A program made the position numbers and the translations under genes. Of a DNA stretch of 13,260 bases, positions 1-6,278 are shown in pieces. The stretch spans positions 840 through 14,099 of the forward strand of contig JACZVS010000004.1 of NCBI GenBank assembly GCA_022572525.1, read 5' to 3'. Positions within the stretch are counted from its first letter, which is position 1. Each line of letters starts with the position of its first letter. The notes beneath the pieces were generated by a model that was not told the origin of the DNA, searched no databases, and worked only from the letters and a program-made list of their open reading frames with translations. The stretch is from Nanobdellota archaeon (GTDB lineage: Archaea; Nanobdellota; Nanobdellia; Pacearchaeales; UBA12030).

Positions 1-950
1 GAACAGGGGCTGGCAAAAGTCCAACAACAAGGAAAGTCTCTTTACATTTGAAAAAGAAAGGTTACAAAATCGCGATAATCAGACATCCAATGCCTTATGG
101 CAATTTAAAGATGCAAGCAGTACAGAGATTCAAGAAGATTTCTGATCTGAAAAAATATAAATGCACTTTTGAAGAAGCTGAAGAGTATGAGCCACATATC
201 AACAATGGCTTTATTGTATACGCTGGCATAGATTACGAGGAAATCCTAAGAAGAGCGGAAAAAGAAGCTGACATTATTTTATGGGATGGTGGTAATAATG
301 ATCTGGCTTTCATCAAGCCAGATTTACAGATTGTTCTTGCAGATGCAAGAAGAGCTGGTCATGAAACAACTTACTATCCTGGCTTTACAAACTTCATGAC
401 AGCAGATGTAATAATAATAAACAAAGTCAGAACAGCGACAAAAAGAGAGATTGAGACTATTCGTAATAACATCAAGAAATACAATCCAAAAGCAAAAGTC
501 ATTATGGCAGATATGAGAAAGATAATTATTGACGGAGGAAAAGAAGTCCAAATAAGAGGCAAAAGAGTCCTTGCCATAGAGGATGGCCCCACAACAACTC
601 ATGGAGGTATGTCATTTGGTGCAGCTGCGCTTGTAGCAAAGGCTTATGGAGGAAAACTTATAGATCCAAGACCTTATGCGGTAGGAAGTATAAAGAAAGT
701 TTTCGAGAAATGGAAGCATTTAAGCAACATTCTTCCTGCAATAGGTTATGGCAAGAAGCAGATCGCAGAGCTCCAAGAAACAATAAACAGAGCAAAGGCA
801 GATGTTGTTATTATCGGCACTCCTGTTGATTTAAGAAGAGTTCTCAAACTGAACAAGCCAGCAGTCAAAGTAAATTATGAAGTGGAAGAGATAGGCAAAC
901 CCACTATTGCAAATGTATTAGATAACTTCCTTAAAAAAATTAGAAGATGA
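1..950 (+). CDS. COG2403-type P-loop GTPase / cyclic 2,3-diphosphoglycerate synthetase-like protein (5' end outside window)
   Basis: The open frame runs unbroken from the left edge (first full codon at base 3), so the gene starts outside the window. The TTG at 48 is not its start, because a P-loop (TGAGKSPTTR) is encoded at bases 3-32. About 316 C-terminal residues are present. Further family-like motifs are IRHPMPYGNL shortly after the P-loop, a Walker-B-like ILWDGGNND, an NKV segment resembling a guanine-specificity motif, and EDGPTTTHGGM. I recognise these from the predicted GTPase family COG2403, related to cyclic 2,3-diphosphoglycerate synthetase; the true substrate is not known to me. 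The stop codon overlaps the ATG of the carbamoyltransferase (ATGA at 947-950), which points to translational coupling and a shared pathway, perhaps carbamoyl-phosphate or ornithine use. The family call is fairly safe; the function is open. Confidence 0.8.
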   Translation, partial: TGAGKSPTTRKVSLHLKKKGYKIAIIRHPMPYGNLKMQAVQRFKKISDLKKYKCTFEEAEEYEPHINNGFIVYAGIDYEEILRRAEKEADIILWDGGNNDLAFIKPDLQIVLADARRAGHETTYYPGFTNFMTADVIIINKVRTATKREIETIRNNIKKYNPKAKVIMADMRKIIIDGGKEVQIRGKRVLAIEDGPTTTHGGMSFGAAALVAKAYGGKLIDPRPYAVGSIKKVFEKWKHLSNILPAIGYGKKQIAELQETINRAKADVVIIGTPVDLRRVLKLNKPAVKVNYEVEEIGKPTIANVLDNFLKKIRR

Positions 951-1867
951 AACATCTACTTTCACTAGAAGAAGTAAGCGGAAAAGAAATTCTAAGTCTT
1001 ATAGATTTGGCTATAAAAATCAAGAAGAACCCAAGGAAGTTTGAGAAAAGGCTGCATAACAAAGTTCTTTTGATGCTTTTTGAAAAGCCTTCTCTAAGAA
1101 CAAGATTAAGTTTTGAAGTTGCCATGCTCCAACTTGGAGTGCACGCAATTTATTATGATTTAACAACTTCTCCGCTTGAAAAAGGGAAAGAGAACATAGA
1201 AGATACTGCAAAAGTTGTTTCGCGTTATGTTGATGTGATTATGGCTAGGCTGTTTGAACATTCTACTTTGGAAAAGCTGGCTGCTAATGCTTCTGTACCC
1301 GTAATAAATGGCCTCACAAACTTCTCTCATCCATGTCAAGTGCTTTCTGACTTGCTGACAATAAAAGAAAAGTTTGGAAAACTAAAGGGGCTCAAGCTAA
1401 GTTATTTTGGAGACGCTAATAACAATGTTACTCACTCTTTACTTTTCGCTCTCCCGAAAGTTGGAATGCATCTAACTGTTTTCTGTCCAGACAAGAGTGA
1501 GTTTAGACCCCGAGTTCAAGTAAGTGATATTGCAAGAAGAGAAGCAAGACATAATGCTACTAAACTTATTATCACTTCTGACATAAAACATACTACAAAC
1601 TCAGATATTGTTTACACAGACAGCTGGATGTCTTATCACATTCCTAAAAGTCAGCAAAGAAAGAGGGCTGCTGTTTTGAAAAAGTTTCAAGTTAACAGCA
1701 AAGTAATGAAGGCTGCTGGCAAGGCCATTTTCATGCACTGCTTGCCTGCACAAAGAGGAATGGAAGTTACAGCAGATGTTATTGATAGCAAAAGAAGTGT
1801 TGTTTTTGATCAGGCGGAGAATAGATTACATATGGAAAAAGCTATTCTAATTTGGTTGTTGAAATAG
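947..1867 (+). CDS. argF: Ornithine carbamoyltransferase-like protein with altered SMG loop
   Basis: This 306-residue protein has the normal length of an ornithine/aspartate transcarbamoylase. Carbamoyl-phosphate binding is covered by SLRTR (49-53), R101/H105 and HPCQ (128-131). FGDANNNVTHS (154-164) and HCLP (264-267) are also present, followed by AENRLHMEKA near the C-terminus, as in ArgF. OTCs transfer a carbamoyl group between ornithine plus carbamoyl phosphate and citrulline plus phosphate. The loop that normally reads D-x-W-x-S-M-G keeps Asp225 and Ser229 but has Tyr230-His231 in place of Met-Gly, so the amine substrate may differ from ornithine. Translation begins at an ATG overlapping the stop of the upstream GTPase gene. 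A class III aminotransferase lies about 2 kb downstream. The direction (biosynthetic or catabolic) cannot be read from the sequence. The transcarbamoylase fold is very likely; ornithine specificity is only moderately likely. Confidence 0.87.
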   Translation: MKHLLSLEEVSGKEILSLIDLAIKIKKNPRKFEKRLHNKVLLMLFEKPSLRTRLSFEVAMLQLGVHAIYYDLTTSPLEKGKENIEDTAKVVSRYVDVIMARLFEHSTLEKLAANASVPVINGLTNFSHPCQVLSDLLTIKEKFGKLKGLKLSYFGDANNNVTHSLLFALPKVGMHLTVFCPDKSEFRPRVQVSDIARREARHNATKLIITSDIKHTTNSDIVYTDSWMSYHIPKSQQRKRAAVLKKFQVNSKVMKAAGKAIFMHCLPAQRGMEVTADVIDSKRSVVFDQAENRLHMEKAILIWLLK

Positions 1868-1876
1868 TAGAAGTAA

Positions 1877-1890
1877 GCTTTTTATATCTG
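1877..1890 (+). promoter_or_regulatory. Archaeal TATA box for the nfeD-stomatin operon
   Basis: The T/A-rich stretch ctttttatatctg is centred about 25 bases before the ATG at 1908. That spacing puts the transcription start at or next to the start codon, so the mRNA is probably leaderless or nearly so. A short aaagga lies only two bases before the ATG, too close to act as a ribosome binding site. Confidence 0.55.
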
Positions 1891-1907
1891 AATTTCCTCA
1901 TAAAGGA

Positions 1908-3110
1908 ATGAAAAAAATAATCTTACTTTTTATTTTACCCTTACTTTTTTCTACCCTTGCATCAGGAGAAACAGCCTACATTGCTGAGATAGACGACACG
2001 ATAAATTCTGGCACCTTTGAGTATGTTAAGGGTGTAATGGAGCAAGCTGAAAAGAATGATGCGGCTTTTATCATCATTAAGCTTAACACTGAAGGTGGCT
2101 TGCTGAAACCAACTCAAAAAATTGTGGATTTACTTTTAAATTCTGAAGTTAGAAGCATTGTTTACATCTACAAGAGTGGAGGATGGGCTTTTTCAGCTGG
2201 CACTTACATTCTTCTTGCTGCGGACACTGCTGTTGTTCACCCTAGTGCTTCTATTGGAGCTGCCCAGCCTATTCCGGCCGACGAGAAGATTGTGAAAGCA
2301 TCAACGTCATGGATAAGAGGGATATCTGAACAGAGAAAAAGGCCTGCCAATATAACTGAAAAATTTGTTTCTGAGAATCTTGCATTAACAGGAAAAGAAG
2401 CTCTTGAAAAGGGAGTTATTGATTTTACTGCAGTCACCTTAGAAGAAATCTTGGAGAAGTTTGAAATTTCAGAAACCAAAATTGTTGAACGGGGGTTCAT
2501 AAATAAATTTTTCTCTTTAATCTCAAATCCACAATTAGCTTCTCTTCTGCTTTCACTTGGCATTCTTGCATTGTTTTTTGGATTTTATACTGGAAGTATA
2601 GAAATAACTGCTCCTGTTGGAGTGATTGCACTCGCCATTGGCTTGTGGGGAATTGGTAGTATATCTTTTAGTGTTCTTGGCCTAATTCTTATTTTGCTAG
2701 GAGTAGGATTAATTATTATTGAGCTCCTTAATCCAGGGATAAGCGTTTATGGAGTAGCGGGAGCTATAGCCTTGCTCATTGGAATCTTTACAATAGATAC
2801 TGAACCTTTACTTAGAAAGGAATTATTCTCTGCGATAAATACATTTGTGCTCGGCTTGGCAATTGCAGCTGCTGCATTCTTTATACTTGTTGCTACAAAG
2901 GTTGCTAAGGTCAGAAAAAGACCAGTAGTAAGCGGTAAAGGGAGGTTAATCGGAATGAAGGCCTTAGTTATAGAATCTTTAAAGCCAAAGGGTTTAGTTA
3001 AACTAGAAGGGGAAATTTGGACGGCTGAAGCAGATGCAAGGAAAACATTTAAAAAAGGTTCTAGTGTTAAGGTTAAAGGTGTTAGGGGGAATACCTTGAT
3101 AGTGAATTAA
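1908..3110 (+). CDS. nfeD: NfeD-family membrane-bound serine protease (stomatin operon protease, ClpP-like domain)
   Basis: This 400-residue protein has three parts. First comes a signal peptide (about 1-20). Next is a ClpP/SppA-like domain (about 21-190) with LNTEGG and the nucleophile region GWAFSAGTY (candidate Ser96), then HPSASIGAAQP. Lys127 in EKIVK aligns, by my recollection of the Pyrococcus 1510 protease, with the catalytic lysine. Then four or five membrane helices span about 207-331, followed by a C-terminal OB-like NfeD domain (about 343-400). The known relative cleaves the hydrophobic C-terminal region of its partner stomatin, and the stomatin gene follows here after 11 bases. 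The protein acts at the membrane in quality control or raft-like organisation. Length and domain order are those of full-length NfeD. Family assignment is strong; the exact catalytic lysine is an alignment from memory. Confidence 0.92.
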   Translation: MKKIILLFILPLLFSTLASGETAYIAEIDDTINSGTFEYVKGVMEQAEKNDAAFIIIKLNTEGGLLKPTQKIVDLLLNSEVRSIVYIYKSGGWAFSAGTYILLAADTAVVHPSASIGAAQPIPADEKIVKASTSWIRGISEQRKRPANITEKFVSENLALTGKEALEKGVIDFTAVTLEEILEKFEISETKIVERGFINKFFSLISNPQLASLLLSLGILALFFGFYTGSIEITAPVGVIALAIGLWGIGSISFSVLGLILILLGVGLIIIELLNPGISVYGVAGAIALLIGIFTIDTEPLLRKELFSAINTFVLGLAIAAAAFFILVATKVAKVRKRPVVSGKGRLIGMKALVIESLKPKGLVKLEGEIWTAEADARKTFKKGSSVKVKGVRGNTLIVN

Positions 3111-3121
3111 AAAAGAGAAAA

Positions 3122-3874
3122 ATGCCTGGCTTAGTTTTATGGTTTGGAATTATATTTTTTGGATTAATTCTTTTAAGCATGGCTGTGAAGATCACTCGAG
3201 AGTATGAAAGAGGAGTAATTTTTAGACTGGGAAGATTTACAGGAGTCAGAGGGCCAGGATTATTTCTTTTAATTCCTTTCATCGACAGAATGGAAAGGGT
3301 TGAGTTGAGGACTGTTACAATGGATATCCCTGAACAAGATGTTATCACAAAAGACAATGTAAGTGTGTTGGTTGATGCTGTTTTATACTTTAAGATATTT
3401 GATCCTGAGAAGGCAATAATCCAGATTGAGGATTTTGTTAAGGCTACTTCTCAGATAGCTCAAACCACCATAAGAAGCATTGTAGGAAAGTCTACTCTTG
3501 ATGAGATTCTTGGAGAGCGAGAGAGGATAAATGAAGCTTTGCACAAGATTATTGATGAAGCTACAAATCCTTGGGGAATTAAAGTTTCCATAGTAGAAGT
3601 TAAGCATGTTGAGATTCCAAAAGATATGCAGCGGGCTATTGCACGAGAAGCCGAAGCCGAGAGAGTAAGGAGAGCTAAAATTCTCTTAGCACAAGGAGAA
3701 TTTCAGGCTGCTGGGAAGCTTAAAGAGGCAGGAAAAATTCTTGGAACAGAACCAATTCATTTGAGATACCTTGAAACATTATCAGAAATTGCGAAAGAGC
3801 AGAACACCACCATAGTAATCCCTTCAGAAATGATAGGTTGGCTTCAAAAGTTAAAAGCAAAGGGTAAAGTTTGA
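3122..3874 (+). CDS. Stomatin/SPFH (band 7) membrane protein
   Basis: This 250-residue protein has an N-terminal membrane segment (about 4-22) followed by the SPFH domain. Family-typical stretches are EYERGVIFRLGRF (28-40), RGPGLFLLIPFIDRMERVELRT, the D-I-P-x-Q-x-V-x-T-K-D-N segment near 68-79, and the alanine/glutamate-rich coiled region AIAREAEAERVRRAKI (172-187). The C-terminus holds a short hydrophobic run (TTIVIPSEMIGWL, about 229-241), in the place where the Pyrococcus stomatin is cut by its NfeD partner. Slipins of this type form oligomers on the cytoplasmic membrane face. The gene sits 11 bases after nfeD and surely shares its transcript. The start ATG leaves the expected short N-terminal anchor. 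Assignment is confident; which membrane process it serves is unknown. Confidence 0.93.
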   Translation: MPGLVLWFGIIFFGLILLSMAVKITREYERGVIFRLGRFTGVRGPGLFLLIPFIDRMERVELRTVTMDIPEQDVITKDNVSVLVDAVLYFKIFDPEKAIIQIEDFVKATSQIAQTTIRSIVGKSTLDEILGERERINEALHKIIDEATNPWGIKVSIVEVKHVEIPKDMQRAIAREAEAERVRRAKILLAQGEFQAAGKLKEAGKILGTEPIHLRYLETLSEIAKEQNTTIVIPSEMIGWLQKLKAKGKV

Positions 3875-3897
3875 TTTTTCTTAGAAAAGATTAAAGA

Positions 3898-3941
3898 AAA
3901 ACTTTAAAACATCCTTCTTCTTATCTTTCTGAAAGAGGAGA
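3898..3941 (+). promoter_or_regulatory. Promoter and ribosome binding site of the class III aminotransferase gene
   Basis: A TATA-like aactttaaaac (around 3900-3910) lies about 36 bases before the ATG at 3942. That predicts a transcript start near 3930 and a short leader. The leader holds a purine-rich gaaagaggag directly before the start, a plausible Shine-Dalgarno sequence. This differs from the leaderless layout of several neighbouring genes. Confidence 0.5.
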
Positions 3942-5264
3942 ATGAAAGAGAAATTTATCTGCAAAAAGCCTGGCAAGAAGAGCTTTGCAGTAATCAGGCG
4001 AGATAGAAAAGTAATTTCTCCGAGCATGACTCGAGAATTCGACTTTGTCTGGCAAAAAGCAAAAGGAGTTTATGTTTGGGATATCGAAGGTAATAGGTAT
4101 TTAGACTTTGCAGCTGCAGTTGCTGTTGCAAATGTTGGGCATACAAATCCCGATGTTGTAAAAGCAATTCAGCAACAACTCAAAAAAGGCCTGCATGCTG
4201 GCTTTCCTGACTTCTATAATGAGTTACCTGTGAAATTTGTTGAAACGCTTCTTAAATTTGTTCCGAAACACCTTAACAGAGCCTTCCTAAGCAACAGTGG
4301 AACAGAGAGTGTTGAAGCGGCCATTAAGTTGGCAAGGTGGCACACAAAAAAAAGCGCACTTGTAGCATTCTCTCCTTCATTTCATGGAAGGACAATGGGT
4401 TCTTTAAGTTTAACAGATGCTATGCCTATTCAGAAAGAGAGGCAAGGACCTTTCCTTGATGTTAGGCATGCTCCTTACCCTTATTGTTACAGATGCCCTT
4501 TTGGAAAGCAACATGAGCATGACAGTAAAGAATGTGTAAATGATTATATCTATGAGTTGGAGAAGACAATAAGAGCTTGTAAAGGAAATGCTGCCGCGAT
4601 TTTTCTTGAACCAATCGCAGGAGAGCCTGGCTATATTGTTCCTCCAAAAGAATTTGTGAAGGGAGTAAGGGAAGTTGCTGATAAATATAACGCATTGCTC
4701 TGTACAGATGAAGTTCAATCAGGCTGCTACCGAACTGGAAAGTTTCTTGCAATTGAAAACTTTGGAGTAAAAGCAGACATTGTAAGCTTAAGTAAAGCTA
4801 TTGGTGGAGGAGTTCCACTTGGAGCTACACTTGCCTCACAAAAAATAATGAGCTGGCCTCCTGGAGCTCATGCCAATACTTTTGGTGGGAATTTGTTGGC
4901 TTGCGCTGGAGGGATAGCTACTCTTAACTACATGAAAAAAAGAAAACTTGGAGAAAATGCTAAAAAGATTGGCATGCACATGAAAAAAAGGCTTATAGAA
5001 ATGAAAGATAAATACAAGATAATCGGAGATGTTAGAGGCATTGGATTGATGATGGGAGTTGAGTTTGTTAAGGATGAGAAGACAAAGAAGCCTGGAGTTG
5101 CTGAGAGAAAGAAAATTCTGTGTAAGTCAAGTGAAAAAGGCCTTCTCTTGCTGCCTGCTGGTAAGAGTGCAATCCGCTTGTCGCCTCCCCTTATCCTCAC
5201 AAAAGCAGAGGCAGATCTCGGCTTAGATATTCTTGAAGATTCTATCAAGGTTGTAAATAGATAA
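3942..5264 (+). CDS. Class III PLP-dependent aminotransferase (ornithine/acetylornithine/GABA aminotransferase-like)
   Basis: This 440-residue protein is a complete fold-type I class III aminotransferase. Cofactor-binding elements are SNSGTESVEAAIKLAR (117-132), FHGRT (147-151), EPIAGEPGYIVPP (223-235), the PLP-ring Asp256 in CTDEVQ, and Schiff-base Lys285 in SLSKAIGGGVPLGA. ANTFGG (311-316) follows. The N-terminal style (SPSMTREFDFVW, then a Y-V-W-D-I-E-G-N-R-Y-L-D-F block) resembles archaeal broad-range ornithine/GABA aminotransferases more than short ArgD proteins. An inserted segment at 180-198 carries Cys182, Cys185, His191, His193 and Cys198, which might be structural. With a carbamoyltransferase upstream, ornithine to glutamate semialdehyde is an attractive reaction, but substrate cannot be fixed by eye. 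It is probably monocistronic; its stop codon touches the first NrdR box. Confidence 0.88.
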   Translation: MKEKFICKKPGKKSFAVIRRDRKVISPSMTREFDFVWQKAKGVYVWDIEGNRYLDFAAAVAVANVGHTNPDVVKAIQQQLKKGLHAGFPDFYNELPVKFVETLLKFVPKHLNRAFLSNSGTESVEAAIKLARWHTKKSALVAFSPSFHGRTMGSLSLTDAMPIQKERQGPFLDVRHAPYPYCYRCPFGKQHEHDSKECVNDYIYELEKTIRACKGNAAAIFLEPIAGEPGYIVPPKEFVKGVREVADKYNALLCTDEVQSGCYRTGKFLAIENFGVKADIVSLSKAIGGGVPLGATLASQKIMSWPPGAHANTFGGNLLACAGGIATLNYMKKRKLGENAKKIGMHMKKRLIEMKDKYKIIGDVRGIGLMMGVEFVKDEKTKKPGVAERKKILCKSSEKGLLLLPAGKSAIRLSPPLILTKAEADLGLDILEDSIKVVNR

Positions 5265-5279
5265 CACAATATATTGTGT
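5264..5279. promoter_or_regulatory. NrdR box 1 (perfect 16-base palindrome)
   Basis: ACACAATATATTGTGT is a perfect 16-base palindrome. It matches every position of the bacterial NrdR-box consensus acaCwAtATaTwGtgt as I recall it. Its first base is the last base of the aminotransferase stop codon. It lies about 245 bases upstream of nrdR, so it could act at a distance together with the two boxes nearer the gene. Confidence 0.75.
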
Positions 5280-5362
5280 CCAAGAGAGAAAGATTCCTAT
5301 AAACTTGCTCCCTAATCGCGGATTTTTACTGATATAGCCCATTTAATAAAACACTCTTGCTT

Positions 5363-5378
5363 TTACAATATATTGTAT
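5363..5378. promoter_or_regulatory. NrdR box 2
   Basis: This 16-base site contains the 14-base perfect palindrome TACAATATATTGTA (5364-5377). The central ten bases are identical to box 1, and the full site agrees with 13 of 16 consensus positions. Its centre is 99 bases from that of box 1. It lies upstream of the likely TATA box at 5412-5421. Confidence 0.7.
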
Positions 5379-5410
5379 GAAGACTAGAAAGTATGCTTTT
5401 TGTTGCCATA

Positions 5411-5441
5411 ATCTTTATATACCTCTTGCTCTTTAAAATAC
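5411..5441 (+). promoter_or_regulatory. Candidate TATA boxes for the nrdR-trx-nrdJ operon
   Basis: Two TATA-like elements are visible, ctttatatac (5413-5422) and ctttaaaata (5431-5440). With the usual 25-base spacing they would give transcript starts near 5442 or 5460. The leader would then be 60-80 bases and contain NrdR box 3. The rest of 5280-5523 shows no RNA gene or open frame that I can support. Confidence 0.5.
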
Positions 5442-5469
5442 AACATTTGGTAGGAAGAGGTTAATAAAG

Positions 5470-5485
5470 ACACTACATATTGTGT
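5470..5485. promoter_or_regulatory. NrdR box 3
   Basis: ACACTACATATTGTGT matches 15 of 16 positions of the NrdR-box consensus. It lies 38 bases before the nrdR start and just downstream of the predicted transcription start. Bound repressor there would be well placed to block RNA polymerase. Its centre is 107 bases from box 2. Confidence 0.72.
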
Positions 5486-5507
5486 TCATTCAGAAATGAT
5501 AAAAATG

Positions 5508-5523
5508 GCAGGAGTTTAGGAAG
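5508..5523 (+). promoter_or_regulatory. Ribosome binding site of nrdR
   Basis: A ggagtttaggaag stretch precedes the ATG at 5524. GGAG lies about 10 bases upstream, a normal Shine-Dalgarno distance. An ATG at 5506 is followed at once by an in-frame TAG, so it is not the start. Confidence 0.45.
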
Positions 5524-5961
5524 ATGCGCTGTCCATATTGTAAAGGCCAAGAATTAAAGGTCATAGACAGTAGAGAGGCAGAAGAGACAACTAGGAGAAG
5601 GAGAGAATGCCTTGAATGCAAGAAAAGATTCACAACATATGAGAGAGTAGAGAAAACGGATCTAACTGTTACAAAAAAAGATGGCAGAGGAGAGCCTTTC
5701 AACCTTGAAAAATTAAAGGCAGGTATTTTAAAAGCATGTGAGAAAAGGCCTATCAGCAGAGAGAAGATAGATAATATCTGCGAAGAAATTGAGGCAAGAT
5801 TAAAAAAGAGAGAGAGTGTAGAGGTACCTTCAACAGTAATAGGAGAGATAGTAATGAAGAGACTGAAGAAGCTTGATGATATCGCTTATGTAAGATTTGC
5901 CTCAGTGTACAAAGAGTTTAAAGACATTGGAGAACTCAAGAAAGAAATAAGAGGACTTTAA
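5524..5961 (+). CDS. nrdR: Transcriptional repressor NrdR (zinc ribbon plus ATP-cone)
   Basis: NrdR represses ribonucleotide reductase genes when its ATP-cone is loaded with dATP. This 145-residue protein has both family domains. The zinc ribbon has Cys3/Cys6 and Cys29/Cys32, with RRRREC and RFTTYE. The ATP-cone (about 49-139) has KKDGRGEPFNLEKL, ACEKRPIS, EVPSTVIGEIVM and YVRFASVYKEF. The Cys6-Cys29 spacing seems a couple of residues shorter than in common bacterial NrdR; otherwise it is canonical. It is the first gene of an operon with thioredoxin one base downstream and nrdJ after that. Three NrdR boxes upstream imply autoregulation. NrdR is near-universal in bacteria and sparse in archaea, so transfer from bacteria is a reasonable inference. 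Confidence 0.96.
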   Translation: MRCPYCKGQELKVIDSREAEETTRRRRECLECKKRFTTYERVEKTDLTVTKKDGRGEPFNLEKLKAGILKACEKRPISREKIDNICEEIEARLKKRESVEVPSTVIGEIVMKRLKKLDDIAYVRFASVYKEFKDIGELKKEIRGL

Positions 5962-5962
5962 G

Positions 5963-6277
5963 ATGTTGAGTTTGGATGAAAAAAATTTTGAGAAGGAGGT
6001 TTTGAAAGAAAATACACCAGTTGTTATTGACTTTCACGCTGAATGGTGTGGATCTTGCAAAGCTGTTTCTAGAACAATTGAAGAGCTTGAAGAAGAATTT
6101 GGAAAAAAGATAAAATTCTGTGAGATTGATATTGGCAAGAAGAGTGAATTTGCTGGAAAATATAATATCACATCTCTACCAACAATTCTTTTCATGAAAC
6201 AGGGAAAAGAAGTTGCCAGGAAGAATGGATCTACAACAAAACCCGAGTTTAAGGAGTTAATCCAGAAAATTATGTAA
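5963..6277 (+). CDS. trx: Thioredoxin with CGSC active site
   Basis: This 104-residue protein has normal thioredoxin length and layout. The active site is WCGSCK with Cys29 and Cys32, and cis-Pro74 sits in TSLPT. The usual CGPC proline is replaced by serine, a change that generally alters redox potential. No signal peptide is visible, so it is cytoplasmic. It lies one base after nrdR and one base before nrdJ. That makes it the obvious electron donor for the C-terminal cysteine pair of the reductase, itself kept reduced by a thioredoxin reductase not in this window. NrdR should control it together with the reductase. Confidence 0.93.
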   Translation: MLSLDEKNFEKEVLKENTPVVIDFHAEWCGSCKAVSRTIEELEEEFGKKIKFCEIDIGKKSEFAGKYNITSLPTILFMKQGKEVARKNGSTTKPEFKELIQKIM

Positions 6278-6278
6278 A

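Noticed and set aside
48..50. TTG at 48 as the start of the first gene
   Set aside because: The frame is open to the window edge and encodes a P-loop before this codon, so the gene begins outside the window.
5264..5279. Box 1 as a transcription terminator hairpin
   Set aside because: The palindrome has no loop bases and no following T-run, while it matches the NrdR-box consensus fully.
5280..5362. RNA gene or small ORF between boxes 1 and 2
   Set aside because: No tRNA-like arms, stable stem or supported reading frame could be made out.
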